This document shows positions 1 through 10,256 of a stretch of 64,000 nt of DNA, piece by piece. A program made the position numbers and the translations under genes. The notes beneath the pieces were generated by a model. It was not told the origin of the DNA, searched no databases, and saw nothing but the letters and a program-made list of their open reading frames with translations. Each line of letters starts with the position of its first letter. The first letter of the stretch is position 1. The stretch covers positions 1-64,000 of the forward strand of contig CAIJOY010000039.1 of the NCBI GenBank assembly GCA_903822425.1, in the 5' to 3' direction. This stretch comes from an uncultured Actinomycetes bacterium (GTDB lineage: Bacteria; Actinomycetota; Actinomycetes; Nanopelagicales; Nanopelagicaceae).

Positions 1-250
1 GCTTTGGAGCTGCTTTCTTAGCAGCGGCCTTCTTGCGACGCTTTGGAGCTGCTTTCTTAGCAGCGGCCTTCTTGCGACGCTTTGGAGCTGCTTTCTTAGC
101 AGCGGCCTTCTTGCGACGCTTTGGTGCTGCTTTCTTAGCAGCGGCCTTCTTGCGACGCTTTGGTGCTGCTTTCTTAGCAGCGGCCTTCTTACGACGCTTT
201 GGTGCTACTGCCTTAGCAGCGGCCTTCTTGCGACGCTTTGGAGCAGATTT
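1..250. repeat. 39-bp tandem repeat (coding, 13-residue unit)
   Basis: Units start at 1, 40, 79, 118, 157, 196 and 235. Period 39 keeps the reading frame. The first two copies are almost identical, later ones carry one or a few substitutions, and the last decays after about base 247. The array is the coding sequence of the basic repeat protein. Copy number is expected to vary between strains and is prone to assembly collapse. Confidence 0.9.
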
Positions 251-265
251 CTTAGCTGCAGCCAC
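1..265 (-). CDS. Histone H1-like Lys/Arg/Ala/Pro repeat protein (partial, C-terminus off window)
   Basis: Read on the minus strand, the frame from GTG at 265 gives VAAAKKSAPKRRKKAAAK and then near-identical 13-residue units (AAPKRRKKAAAKK) to the left edge. The GTG is preceded by GGAG with a 6-nt spacer, and an in-frame TGA lies further upstream, so this is the real N-terminus and no HU domain precedes the repeats. Such tails are seen in histone H1-like proteins and in the C-terminal tail of actinobacterial HupB, where they bind DNA non-specifically. A nucleoid-associated role is inferred. At least 88 residues are visible and the end is missing. The plus-strand frame across the same bases (Phe/Leu/Ala-rich) is a shadow of the repeat. 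Confidence 0.8.
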   Translation of the reverse strand, partial: MAAAKKSAPKRRKKAAAKAVAPKRRKKAAAKKAAPKRRKKAAAKKAAPKRRKKAAAKKAAPKRRKKAAAKKAAPKRRKKAAAKKAAPK

Positions 266-423
266 GTACTTCTCCAATCGGAATGGTTCGATCCGTCACC
301 GAACCTGTTTCATGGATAAGCGTGTCATTGAATGGCCGATAATGCCAGCATTTTGTGATAAATATTTGGGTGCGTGTCGCGAATTACTTTTTTAATATTT
401 CTGTGCTGTCAATAGATTCTTTC

Positions 424-462
424 CGAAATATTTCGATAATTTTCCTGATTTTTTGAAAAATC
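424..462. other. AT-rich inverted repeats downstream of the MFS gene
   Basis: Two short palindromes sit between the basic repeat gene and the MFS gene: CGAAATATTTCG at 424-435, and GATTTTT/AAAAATC at 447-453 and 456-462 around a 2-nt loop. The second lies just after the MFS stop codon and could be a weak minus-strand terminator, but it has no GC stem. A TTGACA-like -35 for the minus strand is at 412-407; no convincing -10 was found. Nothing else is visible in 266-469. Confidence 0.25.
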
Positions 463-469
463 TGAATGA

Positions 470-1732
470 CTAATTGAGGGATTCGCGTTTTTTTCGTTCA
501 TGAACGGCAAATTCATTGGTTTGGACGTCGTATCTGCGTAATTTCGGGAGAAAACTGGCCAGTAACACGACGGCAATTATGCAAATAACCCCTCCGGAAG
601 TTACCGAAAAGGTCAAAGAAGTAGCAGATGCCATGGAAGCTGCTCGCAATTGACCAGCAAGTGGGCCAACCGAATAGGAGAGCAATTCAATGCCAGCTAA
701 TCGACCACGCAACTCATCAGGGATTGTTTGATTCCAAATCGTTCCGCGAAATAGTGCACTGACCATGTCCGATCCTCCGGCCAGAATCAGGAAGAGTAAG
801 ACAAGGGGAAGTGAATGAAGAAGTCCGGCACAGGCAATTGCTGCCCCCCAACCGATCGCGGCCCAGATGATCGCACGACCATGGAATCTGTAGCTCTTCA
901 CCCATCCACTCGTCAGGGTAACGATGAGAGCCCCGATCGTCCCAGCTGCATAGAAGAATCCCAGAGCCCATGGTGATCCAATTTGATCTGCCCAGAATGG
1001 AAACAGCGCTGTCGGCATTGCAAAAAACATCGCAGCCAAATCAATGACATACGTTCCTAATAAATCTTGGCGGCTAATTGCATATTTCAAACCTTCGAAT
1101 AAGCCTGCCAGAGATGGCTTTTCTGCTCTCTCGTTAGGAGGTACTGATCCAACTTTCCATAGGAAAATTAAAGAGATGACAAATGAGATCACATCTGCGA
1201 TATATCCGGCAGAGACTGACACTGTGGAGATGATGATGCCGCCAATTGCGGGACCAACAATGACTCCGAACTGAGAACGCAAACTCATGAGGGCACTTGC
1301 CGATGGCAAATCTGCATGTCCGACAATTCTGGGCAAGATTGCATCGGCGCTAGGTCGTTGCATTCCATCTACGGCAGCAAAAAGACCTGCCACAACATAA
1401 ATCAACACAAGGCTGGGGCGATCTCGAAGTGAGTTCAGAAGCAAAATAGAACTCAAACCCAGGGCACCAGCCTCCGTTGCCCAGACCATCTTCTTGCGAT
1501 CTACCGCATCTGCAAGCAAACCCCCGTAGAGACCAAAGATGATCAGGGGAGCTAGTTCAACTGCTCCGCTTAATCCGACTGCGAGGTAGGAGTTGGTGAG
1601 TTCTTTGATCTGGAAAGGGATGGCAACGTAGGTGATCATCGAGCCCAGGCGTGAAATCAGCCCGGAAAACCAGAGGTAGCGAAAATCTCTGTATTTTTTT
1701 AGTGGAGCGAAGTCGATCGTCAATCTACTCAT
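470..1732 (-). CDS. MFS permease (MFS_3 / EntS-like efflux type)
   Basis: A 420-residue, strongly hydrophobic protein with about 12 predicted membrane spans. It contains the MFS_3-type N-terminus (FRYLWFSGLISRLGSMITYV) and the loop motif GGLLADAVDRKK, which matches the MFS cytoplasmic loop 2-3 signature. Family members are drug, siderophore or metabolite exporters, and the substrate cannot be read from sequence. I chose ATG at 1732 because homologues start close to the FRYLW segment. In-frame ATGs at 1783 and 1873 would bring the start close to or into the divergent nadE gene. The gene is divergent from nadE. Confidence 0.8.
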   Translation of the reverse strand: MSRLTIDFAPLKKYRDFRYLWFSGLISRLGSMITYVAIPFQIKELTNSYLAVGLSGAVELAPLIIFGLYGGLLADAVDRKKMVWATEAGALGLSSILLLNSLRDRPSLVLIYVVAGLFAAVDGMQRPSADAILPRIVGHADLPSASALMSLRSQFGVIVGPAIGGIIISTVSVSAGYIADVISFVISLIFLWKVGSVPPNERAEKPSLAGLFEGLKYAISRQDLLGTYVIDLAAMFFAMPTALFPFWADQIGSPWALGFFYAAGTIGALIVTLTSGWVKSYRFHGRAIIWAAIGWGAAIACAGLLHSLPLVLLFLILAGGSDMVSALFRGTIWNQTIPDELRGRLAGIELLSYSVGPLAGQLRAASMASATSLTFSVTSGGVICIIAVVLLASFLPKLRRYDVQTNEFAVHERKKRESLN

Positions 1733-1784
1733 CTGGTGGAAATACTCTCCGATCGTGTACCGCGGCGAGTTTAGCGTGCCCATT

Positions 1785-1790
1785 ACACTT
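1785..1790 (+). promoter_or_regulatory. -10 box, leaderless nadE
   Basis: TACACT ends 6 nt before the nadE ATG, so transcription would begin at or next to the start codon. No Shine-Dalgarno sequence is visible. Confidence 0.5.
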
Positions 1791-1796
1791 CTATCT

Positions 1797-3524
1797 ATGT
1801 CCAGCAAGATCCGATTGGCACTTGCGCAGATCAACCCAACTGTGGGGGATCTGGCGGGAAATGCTGAACTCATCAGCGATCAGATTGCTACCGCTCATAA
1901 AAATGGTGCCCATATTCTTGTTTTTCCGGAGATGGTTCTTACTGGCTACCCTGTCGAAGATTTAGCCCTGCGCTCCTCTTTTCGTGCTGCCAGCAAGAGC
2001 GCTATTGAAGCCCTTGCCAAGAAAGCGATGGCAGATGGATGTGGTGAACTTGTGGCCATTGTTGGCTACTTAGATGAAGCTCCGGCTGCGATGAACCGAT
2101 TAGGTCAACCACAAGGTGCACCTCAAAATGCCGTTGCGATCATCCACGGCGGAAAAATTAAAGCCCGCTATGTCAAGCACCATCTGCCCAACTACGGAGT
2201 ATTCGATGAATTTCGCAATTTCGTGCCGGGTCAAGAATCCTTGGTTGTGCGCATTCACGGAGTCGATGTAGCGATAGCAATTTGTGAAGACATTTGGCAA
2301 CAAGGCGGACCGGTGGCTGAGTTAGCACAACGAAAGCCTGGTTTGCTTCTTGTCCCTAACGGAAGCCCCTATGAGCGAAATAAGGATGATGCGCGGCTGG
2401 CATTGGTGCAAAAACGTGCCCGAGAAATTGGCGCACCCCTTGCCTATGTGAACATGACTGGCGGGCAAGATGATTTGGTTTTCGACGGAGACACCATTGT
2501 TGTAGATGCTCAAGGCCAGATCCTTGCCCGAGCTGAGCAATTTAGCAGCCAACTTTTGTTTGTAGATGTGGATGTTGAAAGCCAAACATCAGATCCCGAT
2601 GTTGTCATTAGTCAAGATCCTGTGGGTGCAGTTGCTCCAAGCACCGTGGGACCGTCGGCAATTGCACCTCGATTAGATGATGTAGCTGAAATGTGGCAGG
2701 CACTTGTATTGGGCCTTGGTGACTATGTTCGAAAGAATGGATTTTCCACTGTCGCACTAGGCGTTTCTGGCGGTATCGATTCAGCCCTTGTTGCAGCAAT
2801 TGCTTGTGATGCCCTTGGTTCAAAGAAGGTGCACGGAATAGCAATGCCCAGTAAGTACTCCTCGGATCACTCATTGACCGACGCTGCTGCCCTTGCTGCC
2901 AATACCGGGATCGCTTATCGCGTTGTTGAAATTGAGCCAATGGTTGCCTCCTTCCTATCAGCCCTGTCCTTAACTGGCTTGGCTGAAGAAAATGTTCAGG
3001 CACGAGTTCGCGGAACAACTTTGATGGGAATTTCCAACCAGGAAGGTCACTTAATTTTGGCCACCGGAAATAAAAGTGAATTAGCTGTTGGGTACTCCAC
3101 TCTCTACGGTGATGCCGTTGGCGGATTTGCACCTATTAAAGATATTTACAAGACCGATGTTTGGGCTTTGGCGCGTTGGCGCAATGCGATTGCACTCACT
3201 CGTGGAGAAGTGGCACCAATTCCAGCCAATTCCATATCCAAAGCACCTAGCGCAGAATTGCGACCAGGGCAGAAAGATTCTGACTCCTTGCCTGAGTATG
3301 AAATCTTGGATCGATTGCTCCTTGCCTATGTTGATGGTGATCTTGGAAGCAAAGAATTAATCGCATCAGGATTTGATGCAGCGATGGTGGCTCGAGTCAT
3401 TGCACTGGTAGATAAAGCTGAATATAAGCGTCGCCAATATCCACCAGGAACAAAAGTCTCTATTCGCGCTTTCGGCAAGGATCGCAGGCTACCCATCACT
3501 TCTCAATGGCGCGAGAAGCTCTGA
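1797..3524 (+). CDS. nadE: Glutamine-dependent NAD(+) synthetase
   Basis: Makes NAD+ from nicotinate adenine dinucleotide, ATP and glutamine. It is a 575-residue two-domain protein. The N-terminal nitrilase-type glutaminase has the Glu/Lys/Cys triad at E45 (FPEMVLTGYP), K127 (KHHLPNYGVFDE) and C163 (AICEDIW). The C-terminal PP-loop synthetase has SGGIDSA at 324-330. The length matches the short form of bacterial glutaminase-fused NadE rather than the about 680-residue mycobacterial form. The start is ATG 1797, where similarity begins; an upstream in-frame ATG at 1755 would add 14 residues with no similarity. The gene stands alone with its own promoter. Confidence 0.95.
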   Translation: MSSKIRLALAQINPTVGDLAGNAELISDQIATAHKNGAHILVFPEMVLTGYPVEDLALRSSFRAASKSAIEALAKKAMADGCGELVAIVGYLDEAPAAMNRLGQPQGAPQNAVAIIHGGKIKARYVKHHLPNYGVFDEFRNFVPGQESLVVRIHGVDVAIAICEDIWQQGGPVAELAQRKPGLLLVPNGSPYERNKDDARLALVQKRAREIGAPLAYVNMTGGQDDLVFDGDTIVVDAQGQILARAEQFSSQLLFVDVDVESQTSDPDVVISQDPVGAVAPSTVGPSAIAPRLDDVAEMWQALVLGLGDYVRKNGFSTVALGVSGGIDSALVAAIACDALGSKKVHGIAMPSKYSSDHSLTDAAALAANTGIAYRVVEIEPMVASFLSALSLTGLAEENVQARVRGTTLMGISNQEGHLILATGNKSELAVGYSTLYGDAVGGFAPIKDIYKTDVWALARWRNAIALTRGEVAPIPANSISKAPSAELRPGQKDSDSLPEYEILDRLLLAYVDGDLGSKELIASGFDAAMVARVIALVDKAEYKRRQYPPGTKVSIRAFGKDRRLPITSQWREKL

Positions 3525-3568
3525 GCTTCTGCGAAGAGTTCGCAAGTGGCGTTTTGGCCATAAGTGGC

Positions 3569-3574
3569 TAAAAT
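3569..3574 (+). promoter_or_regulatory. -10 box, leaderless cysteine leader peptide
   Basis: TAAAAT ends 6 nt before the ATG of the cysteine-rich leader ORF at 3581, so the mRNA likely starts at that ATG. Confidence 0.55.
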
Positions 3575-3580
3575 TTACCT

Positions 3581-3664
3581 ATGTTTGAAATCAAGGATTG
3601 GTTTTTTACGCGTCGTCGCGTGATTGATTTTGGGCGCGCTTGCACTTGCGCATGCTGTAACTAA
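3581..3664 (+). CDS. Cysteine-rich leader peptide upstream of cysK
   Basis: A 27-residue ORF, MFEIKDWFFTRR followed by RVIDFGRACTCACCN, ends 84 nt before cysK. Its C-terminal end carries four cysteines in six residues (CTCACC) just before the stop. Leaderless poly-cysteine leader ORFs in front of cysteine or sulfur operons are known from mycobacteria, where ribosome pausing at the Cys codons under cysteine shortage opens the downstream ribosome-binding site. Position, leaderless start and Cys run all fit that class. I did not find a clear anti-Shine-Dalgarno partner for the GGAGG of cysK, so the switching structure is not resolved. Confidence 0.8.
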   Translation: MFEIKDWFFTRRRVIDFGRACTCACCN

Positions 3665-3748
3665 TAACTGCTACAAAAAAGTTCTTAGTTTTAAATTCTC
3701 GATTTCAACCCAAATATCACTGTATTTAACAATTACCTGGAGGATTAG

Positions 3749-4681
3749 ATGAAGCTTTATAACAACATCACTGAAGTTGTAGGAAATACGCCCCTAGTTC
3801 GCATTAATCGCATAACAGATGGCGCAGCTGCACATGTCTACGCGAAATTAGAGTTTTACAACCCCACCAGCACAGTAAAGGACCGTATTGGTATTGCAAT
3901 GGTCGATGCTGCTGAAAAAAGTGGAGAATTAAAAGCTGGCGGAACCATTGTTGAGGCGACTTCTGGCAATACCGGAATCGCACTTGCCATGGTGGGCGCA
4001 GCACGTGGGTACAAAGTCATCTTGACGATGCCTGATTCGATGTCGAAGGAACGTCGCACCCTGCTACGTGCTTTTGGAGCTGAGTTGGTGTTGACCCCAG
4101 CGGCCGAAGGAATGCGCGGAGCGGTTGCAAAGGCCGAAGAGCTTGGCGCCAAAGATGGCGCAGTATTGGTGCGCCAATTCGAGAATGATGCAAACCCAGA
4201 AATTCACCGCAAAACAACTGCGGAAGAAATTTGGCGCGATACCGATGGCAGTGTTGCTGCCGTCGTTTCTGGCATCGGAACAGGTGGAACCATCACTGGT
4301 GTTGGTCAGCGCCTGAAAGAGTTAAACCCGGCAATTAAGATTTTTGCAGTTGAACCAGCTGCATCCCCGTTGCTAACGGGTGGTTCTCCAGCAGGGCATC
4401 CACTACAAGGGATTGGCGCAAATTTTATCCCTAATATTTTGGACACCAAGATTTATGATGAAGTCTTCGATGTGACCAATGATGATGCACTAGCTACAGC
4501 TCGCCGTGCCGGCGTAGAAGAAGGAATCCTTGCAGGAATCTCTTCAGGTGCTTCGCTGTGGGCTGCCTCCCAAGTGGCAAAGCGTCCAGAATTTGCTGGA
4601 AAAATCATCGTTGTCATCGTTCCTTCATTTGGAGAGCGCTACCTTTCAACGGTGCTGTATAAAGATTTGGTGGAGTTATAA
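3749..4681 (+). CDS. cysK: Cysteine synthase (O-acetylserine sulfhydrylase)
   Basis: Converts O-acetyl-L-serine and sulfide into cysteine. This 310-residue fold-type II PLP enzyme carries the PLP lysine K44 in PTSTVKDR, the substrate loop TSGNTG at 71-76 and the phosphate-binding [11 protein letters not shown] loop. The length is usual for CysK. The start ATG has a strong TGGAGG ribosome-binding site 6-7 nt upstream. It lies between the cysteine leader peptide and cysE (4-nt gap), giving a self-contained cysteine-biosynthesis operon that is probably attenuated by cysteine supply. Confidence 0.95.
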   Translation: MKLYNNITEVVGNTPLVRINRITDGAAAHVYAKLEFYNPTSTVKDRIGIAMVDAAEKSGELKAGGTIVEATSGNTGIALAMVGAARGYKVILTMPDSMSKERRTLLRAFGAELVLTPAAEGMRGAVAKAEELGAKDGAVLVRQFENDANPEIHRKTTAEEIWRDTDGSVAAVVSGIGTGGTITGVGQRLKELNPAIKIFAVEPAASPLLTGGSPAGHPLQGIGANFIPNILDTKIYDEVFDVTNDDALATARRAGVEEGILAGISSGASLWAASQVAKRPEFAGKIIVVIVPSFGERYLSTVLYKDLVEL

Positions 4682-4685
4682 ATTG

Positions 4686-5189
4686 ATGTTGCATATTCTT
4701 GAAGATCTTGACAACGCATTAACTCGCGATCCTGCTGCGAGAAATCGCTTAGAGATTTTTTTGGCATACCCAGGGCCACATGCTGTGTGGGGTCATCGAA
4801 TGGCCCATTGGTTGTGGAACCACAAATTGAAACTTATAGCTCGAATTTGGTCCAACTTCACCCGCACAGCCACCGGCATTGAAATTCATCCTGGCGCAAA
4901 GATTGGGCGACGATTCTTTATCGATCACGGAATGGGCGTCGTGATTGGAGAAACCTCGATTATTGGAGATGACGTGATGATGTATCACGATGTCACTTTA
5001 GGAGCGCGTTCTTTTAATAAAGGAAAGCGTCACCCGACAATTGGTGATGGCGTCATTATCGGTGCTGGAGCCAGAGTGATCGGCAATGTCACCATTGGCA
5101 AAGGGGCAATTGTCGGAGCCAATACCTTGGTCACCCAAGATGTGGCTGAGCGTGCACATGTAGATGCTGCAGGTCTTTTTACTATCTAA
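4686..5189 (+). CDS. cysE: Serine O-acetyltransferase
   Basis: Acetylates serine with acetyl-CoA, the first step of cysteine synthesis, and supplies the CysK substrate. It is a 167-residue protein of the short CysE type: a helical N-terminus followed by left-handed beta-helix hexapeptide repeats from about residue 65. The catalytic Asp-His is at D80-H81 ([12 protein letters not shown]). I start at ATG 4686, 4 nt after cysK. The frame is open further upstream, but only because it overlaps cysK in another frame. The short C-terminal tail ends in FTI; CysE proteins use a C-terminal Ile to bind CysK, so a CysK-CysE complex is plausible. Confidence 0.92.
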   Translation: MLHILEDLDNALTRDPAARNRLEIFLAYPGPHAVWGHRMAHWLWNHKLKLIARIWSNFTRTATGIEIHPGAKIGRRFFIDHGMGVVIGETSIIGDDVMMYHDVTLGARSFNKGKRHPTIGDGVIIGAGARVIGNVTIGKGAIVGANTLVTQDVAERAHVDAAGLFTI

Positions 5190-5233
5190 GTTTTGTTAAC
5201 ACAGCCGTAACGAGACTTTGGCACCATGGCGCC

Positions 5234-6550
5234 ATGAGCACACCAGTGGATCCCCAATTACGCAAGCAGCAAGAGTTTGTTCTGCGGACTCTTGAAGAGC
5301 GCAATATTCGATTTGTTCGTCTCTGGTTTACCGACGTGCTCGGCTTCCTTAAATCTGTAGCAATCGCACCAGCAGAACTAGAGAATGCATTCGATGAAGG
5401 AATTGGCTTTGATGGTTCTGCCATCGAAGGTTTTGCTCGTATTACAGAATCAGATATGTTGGCAAAACCTGATCCCAGTACATTCTCAATTCTTCCTTGG
5501 CGCACGGAAGCACCTGGTGCTGCCCGCATGTTCTGTGACATCGTGATGCCAGATGGCGTTGCATCTCATGCAGATCCGCGTCATGTATTACGCCGCACCT
5601 TGGCCAAAGCTGCTGAAATGGGTTACACCTGTTACACCCACCCGGAAATTGAATTCTTCCTTTTCAAAGATCGACCAGAAGTTGGTAAGAGCCCAGTGCC
5701 AGTTGATTCGGGCGGATATTTCGATCACACGCCGGCAGTAGTAGGGCATGATTTTCGTCGTCAAGCAATTACTTTGCTTGAAGCCATGGGAATTAGCGTT
5801 GAATTTAGTCATCATGAAGGTGCACCTGGACAGCAAGAAATTGATCTTCGTTATGCAGATGCATTAAGCACTGCCGATAACATCATGACTTTCCGACATG
5901 TCGTAAAAGAAGTAGCTCTTGATGAAGGTTTCCATGCATCCTTTATGCCCAAGCCATTTACCGATCACCCAGGTTCTGGAATGCACACCCATGTTTCCCT
6001 TTTTGAAGGTGAGCGCAACGCTTTTTATGATGCAAAAGCTGAATACAACTTATCTAAAGTCGGCAGATCATTCATTGCTGGGCTGTTAAAACATGCCCCG
6101 GAAATTACGGCGATCACTAATCAGTGGGTTAACTCCTACAAGCGTTTGCACGGGGGAGGCGAAGCACCTGCATTCGCCAACTGGGGTCACAACAACCGCA
6201 GTGCCCTTGTTCGCGTGCCAATGTATAAGCCAAAGAAAGAGAATTCCACTCGTATTGAATTTCGCTCGCCCGATTCTGCGTGCAACCCCTATCTGGCCTA
6301 CGCAGTGATGTTATCTGCCGGCCTCAAGGGCGTGGCAGAAAATTATGAGTTGCCAGAATCCAATGAAAATGTCGGCTTGCCCAATAATCTTAAAGAGGCG
6401 ATCATCGCCATGGAAGGCAGCGAATTAGTTCGCGAAACTTTGGGCGAGCATGTATTTGAATATGTTTTACGCAATAAGAGGGCCGAATGGGATGACTACC
6501 GCCGTCAAGTCTCCGCCTATGAATTGGATAGGTATCTGCCTATCTTGTGA
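5234..6550 (+). CDS. Glutamine synthetase, GlnA2-type
   Basis: Ligates ammonia to glutamate with ATP. The 438-residue protein closely resembles the actinobacterial GlnA2 group: FVRLWFTDVLGFLKSVAI and GIGFDGSAIEGFARI near the N-terminus, HHEGAPGQQEIDLRYADAL in the middle, and NRSALVRVPMY and EFRSPDSACNPYLAYA later. The Tyr-containing adenylylation segment of GlnA1 is not evident near residue 400, in line with known GlnA2 proteins. Start ATG 5234 gives the family N-terminus. It is monocistronic by spacing. Whether the cell has a separate GlnA1 cannot be seen here. Confidence 0.9.
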   Translation: MSTPVDPQLRKQQEFVLRTLEERNIRFVRLWFTDVLGFLKSVAIAPAELENAFDEGIGFDGSAIEGFARITESDMLAKPDPSTFSILPWRTEAPGAARMFCDIVMPDGVASHADPRHVLRRTLAKAAEMGYTCYTHPEIEFFLFKDRPEVGKSPVPVDSGGYFDHTPAVVGHDFRRQAITLLEAMGISVEFSHHEGAPGQQEIDLRYADALSTADNIMTFRHVVKEVALDEGFHASFMPKPFTDHPGSGMHTHVSLFEGERNAFYDAKAEYNLSKVGRSFIAGLLKHAPEITAITNQWVNSYKRLHGGGEAPAFANWGHNNRSALVRVPMYKPKKENSTRIEFRSPDSACNPYLAYAVMLSAGLKGVAENYELPESNENVGLPNNLKEAIIAMEGSELVRETLGEHVFEYVLRNKRAEWDDYRRQVSAYELDRYLPIL

Positions 6551-6664
6551 GCCGTCTTATCTGGATGGCCGCATAAGCAGTGCCGGGATTTTGCAAGAAA
6601 GTATCTCTTACACATTTGCCATGAAATCGGTAGGCTTAAATTCTTACCAGAAATGAGGACAGTC

Positions 6665-7648
6665 ATGGCTAAAGGATTGCGTTGGGGTTTTTTAGGTGCA
6701 GGCGGGATTGCAGAAACTATTGCCACTGATTTCCAACTGGCAGGTTTAAAGATTCAAGCTGTGGGCACTCGAGAGATTGCAAATGCTCACCGATTTGCAG
6801 ATACCTTCAAAATTCCCAATCGCCATCATGGTTATGCAGCTCTGGTGGCAGACCCTGAAGTTGATGCAATTTATGTTTCAACTCCTCAAACGATGCATAT
6901 GCGCGATGCGCTCTTAGCCATTGAAGCCGGCAAACACCTACTTTTGGAAAAGCCTTTCACCATTAATGCAAAGCAAGCGATAGCAATTCAAGAAGCTGCA
7001 GAACGAAAAGGCGTATTTGTCATGGAGGCGATGTGGACTCGTTTCTTGCCCTCAATGGTCGCAGTCTTTGACGTGATCAAAGCTGGCACCATCGGGGTTC
7101 CGCAATATGTGCATGCAGATCACAGTCAATTCCTTCCCCCTACGCGCGCTCCCCGCTTGTGGGATCCGGCACTGGGTGGAGGCGCCTTACTTGACCTTGG
7201 TATTTATCCGATTTCATTTGCTGTGCGTGTACTTGGATTACCTGCGAAAGTTGTAGCACGAGGAGTTTTGACTCCGCTTAAATTGGATGAGATGACTTCC
7301 ATGATTTTTGAATATGACAATCGCACCCAAGCAGTTTTGCAAACGAGTATGACGGTGGGCGGAACCATCACTGCATCAGTTGTCGGAACACTGGGTCGCA
7401 TTGAATTAGCTGGTTCTTTCTACGAACAAACGTCATTTAACGTGTATGACAATACCCGCGCTTTAGTTAAGCGTTATGAGGAAAAAGTTCCAGGTCGCGG
7501 AATGCAATATCAAGCCATTCACATGGAAGAGTGCATTGCAGCGGGCTTGAGCCAAAGCCCGATCATGAGCCTTTCTGAGAGTGTTGCCATCATGAAAGTC
7601 ATGGACGATATCCGTTCACAAACTGGAGTTGTTTATCCCGGCGAGTAA
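6665..7648 (+). CDS. Gfo/Idh/MocA-family NAD(P)-dependent oxidoreductase
   Basis: A 327-residue Rossmann-fold dehydrogenase of the family that includes glucose-fructose oxidoreductase, inositol dehydrogenase and dihydrodiol dehydrogenase. It has the nucleotide-binding GFLGAGGIAETIA at the N-terminus and the family catalytic motif EKPF (LLLEKPFTI) near residue 100. The substrate is not predictable; the overall layout resembles trans-1,2-dihydrodiol/D-xylose dehydrogenase-like members. ATG 6665 has GAGGA 5 nt upstream. An alternative ATG at 6653 would place that ribosome-binding site inside the gene. It sits between glnA and the leuA leader with no obvious partner. Confidence 0.85.
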   Translation: MAKGLRWGFLGAGGIAETIATDFQLAGLKIQAVGTREIANAHRFADTFKIPNRHHGYAALVADPEVDAIYVSTPQTMHMRDALLAIEAGKHLLLEKPFTINAKQAIAIQEAAERKGVFVMEAMWTRFLPSMVAVFDVIKAGTIGVPQYVHADHSQFLPPTRAPRLWDPALGGGALLDLGIYPISFAVRVLGLPAKVVARGVLTPLKLDEMTSMIFEYDNRTQAVLQTSMTVGGTITASVVGTLGRIELAGSFYEQTSFNVYDNTRALVKRYEEKVPGRGMQYQAIHMEECIAAGLSQSPIMSLSESVAIMKVMDDIRSQTGVVYPGE

Positions 7649-7652
7649 GGGC

Positions 7653-7658
7653 TACCCT
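7653..7658 (+). promoter_or_regulatory. -10 box, leaderless leuA leader
   Basis: TACCCT ends 6 nt before the ATG of the leucine-rich leader peptide, again the leaderless spacing. Confidence 0.5.
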
Positions 7659-7664
7659 TACTCC

Positions 7665-7712
7665 ATGAAGTTACGCAGCCTCCTCCTTCGCTGCCGTGGC
7701 GGGGCCCTCTAA
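7665..7712 (+). CDS. leuA leader peptide (leucine-rich)
   Basis: A 15-residue ORF, MKLRSLLLRCRGGAL, with five leucine codons, three of them consecutive (CTC CTC CTT). It ends immediately before a terminator-like hairpin and 75 nt before leuA. This is the arrangement of transcription-attenuation leaders known upstream of leuA in corynebacteria and streptomycetes: leucine starvation stalls the ribosome on the Leu codons and favours read-through. Confidence 0.85.
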   Translation: MKLRSLLLRCRGGAL

Positions 7713-7717
7713 CCGGT

Positions 7718-9503
<1,786 letters not shown>

Positions 9504-9512
9504 TCCAACCAT

Positions 9513-9518
9513 TACGGT
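9513..9518 (+). promoter_or_regulatory. -10 box, leaderless recO
   Basis: TACGGT ends 6 nt before the recO ATG at 9525; no ribosome-binding site is visible. Confidence 0.45.
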
Positions 9519-9524
9519 TGCGAC

Positions 9525-10256
9525 ATGAGCCTTTATCGTGACGAAGCAGTTGTTTTGCGGACTCAGAAATTAGGCGAAGCAGACCGAATAATTACCATGC
9601 TCACCCGCGAGCATGGTCGAATCCGTGGAGTCGCAAAAGGCGTACGCAGAACTAAATCTAAATTTGGTGCACGACTTGAACCCGGTAGCCATGTCGATAT
9701 TCAGCTCTATGTAGGTAAGACTTTCGATACCGTCACTCAAGTTGAAGCGATTATGAATTATGGAGAAATGATTTCTCATGACTATCAACGCTGGACTATT
9801 GCCTCAGCAATGCTAGAAAGTGCAGAACGTTTTACATCGCAAGAGCACGAACCCGCCCTTCAGGAATTCAGCCTTGTAGTGGGAGGGTTAAAAGCTTTAG
9901 CAGAAGGCCGTTATGACTCATCGCTGATCCTTGATGCATTCTTATTACGCTCATTAGCAATTGGTGGATATGCGCCATCTATGAGCACCTGCTCGCGATG
10001 TGAAAAACCAGGGCCTCATAGATTTTTCTCACTCGTGGGCGGCGGAAGTGTTTGCGCCGATTGTCGCCCTTCTGCTTGTGCGACACCAGCACCTGAAACC
10101 CTCGAACTTATGGGTGCATTGTTAAGCATGGATTGGGAGATTGCCAATGCCAGTGAAGGAAAACATCAGCGCGAAGCCAGTGGCCTCATTGCAGCCTATC
10201 TACAGTGGCATTTAGAGCGCGGACTTCGTAGCCTTCCTCTTGTGGAGCGCCGCTAA
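9525..10256 (+). CDS. recO: DNA repair protein RecO
   Basis: A RecF-pathway mediator that helps load RecA at SSB-coated gaps. The 243-residue protein has an N-terminal OB-fold ([20 protein letters not shown]) and a helical C-terminal part with a four-cysteine zinc site at C156, C159, C177 and C180. The stop codon overlaps the uppS start by one base (TAATG), so the two are co-transcribed, the usual actinobacterial recO-uppS arrangement. Confidence 0.93.
   Translation: MSLYRDEAVVLRTQKLGEADRIITMLTREHGRIRGVAKGVRRTKSKFGARLEPGSHVDIQLYVGKTFDTVTQVEAIMNYGEMISHDYQRWTIASAMLESAERFTSQEHEPALQEFSLVVGGLKALAEGRYDSSLILDAFLLRSLAIGGYAPSMSTCSRCEKPGPHRFFSLVGGGSVCADCRPSACATPAPETLELMGALLSMDWEIANASEGKHQREASGLIAAYLQWHLERGLRSLPLVERR

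Noticed and set aside
1-250. CRISPR-like array
   Set aside because: The repeats are head-to-tail without spacers and keep a reading frame; it is a coding tandem repeat.
33-395. Plus-strand ORF with FGAAFLAAAFLRR repeats at the left edge
   Set aside because: It is the opposite strand of the basic repeat gene; the minus frame has a ribosome-binding site and a sensible histone-like composition, the plus frame has neither.
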